This document shows, piece by piece, positions 4,674 to 5,932 of a stretch of DNA of 5,932 bases (its first letter is position 1; each line of letters begins with the position of its first letter). Source of the stretch: Microcaldota archaeon (GTDB taxonomy: Archaea; Micrarchaeota; Micrarchaeia; Burarchaeales; JAKAKT01); NCBI GenBank assembly GCA_026396425.1, contig JAPLWU010000004.1:1-5932 (forward strand), read 5' to 3'. The notes below the pieces were generated by a model. The model was given only the letters and a program-made list of their open reading frames with translations, was not told the origin of the DNA and made no database searches. Made by a program: the position numbers and the translations under genes.

Positions 4674-4909
4674 AAAAGAACAGCGGACCCAAAGCAGGCT
4701 TTTTGTGTGCACCATCCGGTGCACGCCACGCCTTGGACTTACCCGCTGGTATGATATGCCTCGCGCCATTTAAAAGGCTTTCCCAGGCGGGCCGGGAGAA
4801 GGTCACTGTAAAGGACACTGAAAAAGTCCCAGAAAACTTGGGCGTAAGGTTGGGTGAAAAGTTGGGATATGAACAGGAAAAAGCATACATTTATAAAGGA
4901 TTCAATTAA
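4670..4909 (+). CDS. Uncharacterised ORF of 79 codons, possibly carrying an AlbA-family linker fragment
   Basis: I do not recognise a whole family. The ATG overlaps the DUF3800 stop by 4 nt (ATGA), and GAGGAGAT lies about seven bases upstream, so translation is plausible. Residues 1 to about 40 look like no known domain and have the composition of read-through non-coding DNA. From about residue 43, REKVTVKDTEKVPENLG followed by VRLGEKLGYEQEKA resembles the repetitive linker (EKVPENLG type) that precedes the winged helix in Schlafen-AlbA proteins such as the one at 2552-3874, but no helix-turn-helix follows before the stop. The end may therefore be a broken remnant of another AlbA-type gene. 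The ORF also contains a perfect 7-bp hairpin and, at its 3' end, the TATA box of the next gene. It may be a real small protein, but decay is equally likely. Confidence 0.35.
   Translation: MKKNSGPKAGFLCAPSGARHALDLPAGMICLAPFKRLSQAGREKVTVKDTEKVPENLGVRLGEKLGYEQEKAYIYKGFN
4705..4726 (+). repeat. Hairpin-forming palindrome
   Basis: GTGCACC, loop ATCC, GGTGCAC gives a perfect 7-bp stem, extended to 9 bp by one G-T and one G-C pair. It lies in the poorly conserved first part of the 79-codon ORF and could be a transcript-processing or termination structure. No T-rich run follows it directly. Confidence 0.45.
4890..4897 (+). promoter_or_regulatory. Archaeal TATA box for the AAA-family ATPase gene
   Basis: TTTATAAA, about 55-62 bases before the ATG at 4952. 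The expected start of transcription is near 4920, giving a leader of about 30 nt without a clear ribosome binding site. It overlaps the last codons of the 79-codon ORF. Confidence 0.5.
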
Positions 4910-4951
4910 TTAATTAACGCACTAATGAAAAAACAGCATTAATTGATTAAT
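4905..4951 (+). repeat. AT-rich inverted repeat around the predicted transcription start
   Basis: The arms 4905-4920 (ATTAATTAATTAACGC) and 4936-4951 (GCATTAATTGATTAAT) are complementary at 14 of 16 positions, with a 15-base spacer. The repeat lies between the TATA box and the ATPase start and covers the expected transcription start, a good place for an operator. It could also act as a weak hairpin ending the upstream transcript. Confidence 0.45.
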
Positions 4952-5932
4952 ATGATAGAGAAAAAATACAAACGCAACCTGGTGGAGCGGATACGGCCGC
5001 ACCTCCCCACTTCCGATGCGCTGGTGATATATGGCGCGCGCCAGGTGGGCAAGACCACTTTAATGGAATACCTGATGGATAACGAGCTTCCGAAAGGCAA
5101 CACGTTCTACATGGACCTTGAGCAAAGCGACCTTCTGGAGCTCTGCAACGGCGGGCCAGCGCAGGTTGAGCGCCACCTGCTGGAGAAGGGCGCAGACCCT
5201 TCCTCCCGCATCTTCCTGCTCATAGACGAGATTCAGTACATGGCGGACCCGTCCAAGTTCATCAAGCTCCTGCACGACCACCACAAGAACATAAAGCTGA
5301 TAGCCTCCGGCTCCTCCGCGCTCGGCATGAAGCAGAAGTTCGCGCAAAGCCTGGCCGGGCGGAGCATGGAGTTCGTGCTCCATCCGCTTTCGTTTGACGA
5401 GTTTTTGCTGTTCAAGGGCAAACGTTATGTTTTGCTTCCCGAAAACGCCGAATCGGTAAACGCCGAGCTTGCGCCCCTTGCCGAGGAGTTCATACGCTTC
5501 GGCGGCTTTCCGCGCATAGTGCTTTCGCAGGACAGGAAGATGAAGAAGGACCTGCTCTGGCAGTACATCAACACCTACGTCCGCAAGGACGTGCGGGATG
5601 CCGGCAGGGTTTCTGACATCGACGCTTTCAACCGGGTGGTTTTTGCGCTTGCCGCCCAGTCCGGCTCGCTCCTGAACATCTCGCGCCTTTCCTCCGATGT
5701 CAAAATAAACCAGGTCACGCTCAACTCCTACCTCAACCTGCTTGAAGGGACCTTCATTGCGCGCCGCATGCCGCCCTATGGCAAAAGCGCTCGCGGCGAG
5801 ATAGGCAAAAGCCCGAAATGCTACCTCCTTGACACCGGAATGATGCACCTTTTGTGGCTGAAGGACTTCCCCGAGGTCATCCACGGAAGCTCGTTCGAAA
5901 CGTTCGTCTACCTTGAGCTTGCGATGGCGGGC
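4952..5932 (+). CDS. AAA_14 / DUF4143 ATPase, N-terminal 327 residues (runs off the window)
   Basis: The protein shows a Walker A motif GARQVGKTT (28-36), a Walker B motif FLLIDE (88-93) and a sensor-1 region IKLIASGSSA (114-123), followed by LAGRSMEFVLHPLSFDEF, which is characteristic of this group. From about residue 205 it continues into the DUF4143 domain (YINTYVRKDVRDAG, then the NSYLNLLEGTFIARR winged-helix-like part and KCYLLDTGMMHLLW). These ATPases are very abundant in archaea and are often expanded as families; many have an unknown role, and some sit in defence or mobile regions. The ATG at 4952 begins a normal N-terminus (MIEKKYKRNLVERI). No ribosome binding site is seen, so initiation may not need one. 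The gene has its own TATA box and is probably not part of the effector run. About 60-100 residues of the usual length are missing beyond the edge. Confidence 0.9.
   Translation, partial: MIEKKYKRNLVERIRPHLPTSDALVIYGARQVGKTTLMEYLMDNELPKGNTFYMDLEQSDLLELCNGGPAQVERHLLEKGADPSSRIFLLIDEIQYMADPSKFIKLLHDHHKNIKLIASGSSALGMKQKFAQSLAGRSMEFVLHPLSFDEFLLFKGKRYVLLPENAESVNAELAPLAEEFIRFGGFPRIVLSQDRKMKKDLLWQYINTYVRKDVRDAGRVSDIDAFNRVVFALAAQSGSLLNISRLSSDVKINQVTLNSYLNLLEGTFIARRMPPYGKSARGEIGKSPKCYLLDTGMMHLLWLKDFPEVIHGSSFETFVYLELAMAG

Noticed and set aside
5060..5884. Minus-strand open frame of 274 codons
   Set aside because: It is opposite the AAA_14/DUF4143 ATPase with intact Walker motifs; it shows no domain of its own.

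Overview
The window looks like archaeal chromosome, most likely from a small-genome (DPANN-type) or uncultivated lineage; the phylum is a guess. The archaeal signs are TATA-type boxes (TTTATATA, TTTATAAA) at the right distance upstream of genes, GGTGAG-type ribosome binding sites, an FtsZ-family gene of archaeal type, and a CARF domain that looks like that of the archaeal regulator Csa3. Most genes are GC-rich, but the gene at 1615-2487 is clearly AT-rich and looks acquired.

Left part (1-1006, minus strand): three genes read leftwards from one promoter. They are a short secreted protein with one dockerin-type EF-hand loop (626-958), a small four-cysteine protein (346-561), and, overlapping it by 4 nt, the N-terminal part of a divergent FtsZ-like protein (1-349, cut by the window edge) whose tubulin signature is altered. 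This half looks like chromosomal background, although the FtsZ homologue is unusual.

Middle part (1020-4909, plus strand): this reads as a defence-type island. A divergent promoter pair (TATA boxes at 1041-1048 and 1070-1077) is followed by a ~110-nt leader of repeats and hairpins. One leader arm can pair either with a nearby hairpin partner or with the start region of the first gene, so it could be a translational switch. The first gene (1209-1601) is a CARF sensor domain ending where a DNA-binding winged helix would be expected. Three candidate defence genes follow: an EVE/PUA-like plus NucS-like nuclease (1615-2487), a Schlafen-AlbA_2/GHKL/winged-helix protein (2552-3874) and a DUF3800 protein (3969-4673). 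Directly upstream of the second and third sit short remnants of the C-terminal end of a winged-helix protein (2499-2549 and 3871-3972; shared FEITMAGRLA). The tail of the CARF gene (GLAII-stop) may be a third. The simplest reading is a former tandem array of CARF-wHTH regulator genes, each followed by its own effector, in which regulators were deleted or replaced while effectors and the last regulator codons (which carry the next gene's translation signals) stayed. A poorly understood 79-codon ORF (4670-4909) closes the run and may hold a fragment of another AlbA-type protein.

Right part (4890-5932, plus strand): a separate TATA box and an AT-rich inverted repeat precede an AAA_14/DUF4143 ATPase that runs off the window edge. 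No CRISPR array, cas effector, rRNA, tRNA or complete insertion sequence was seen.
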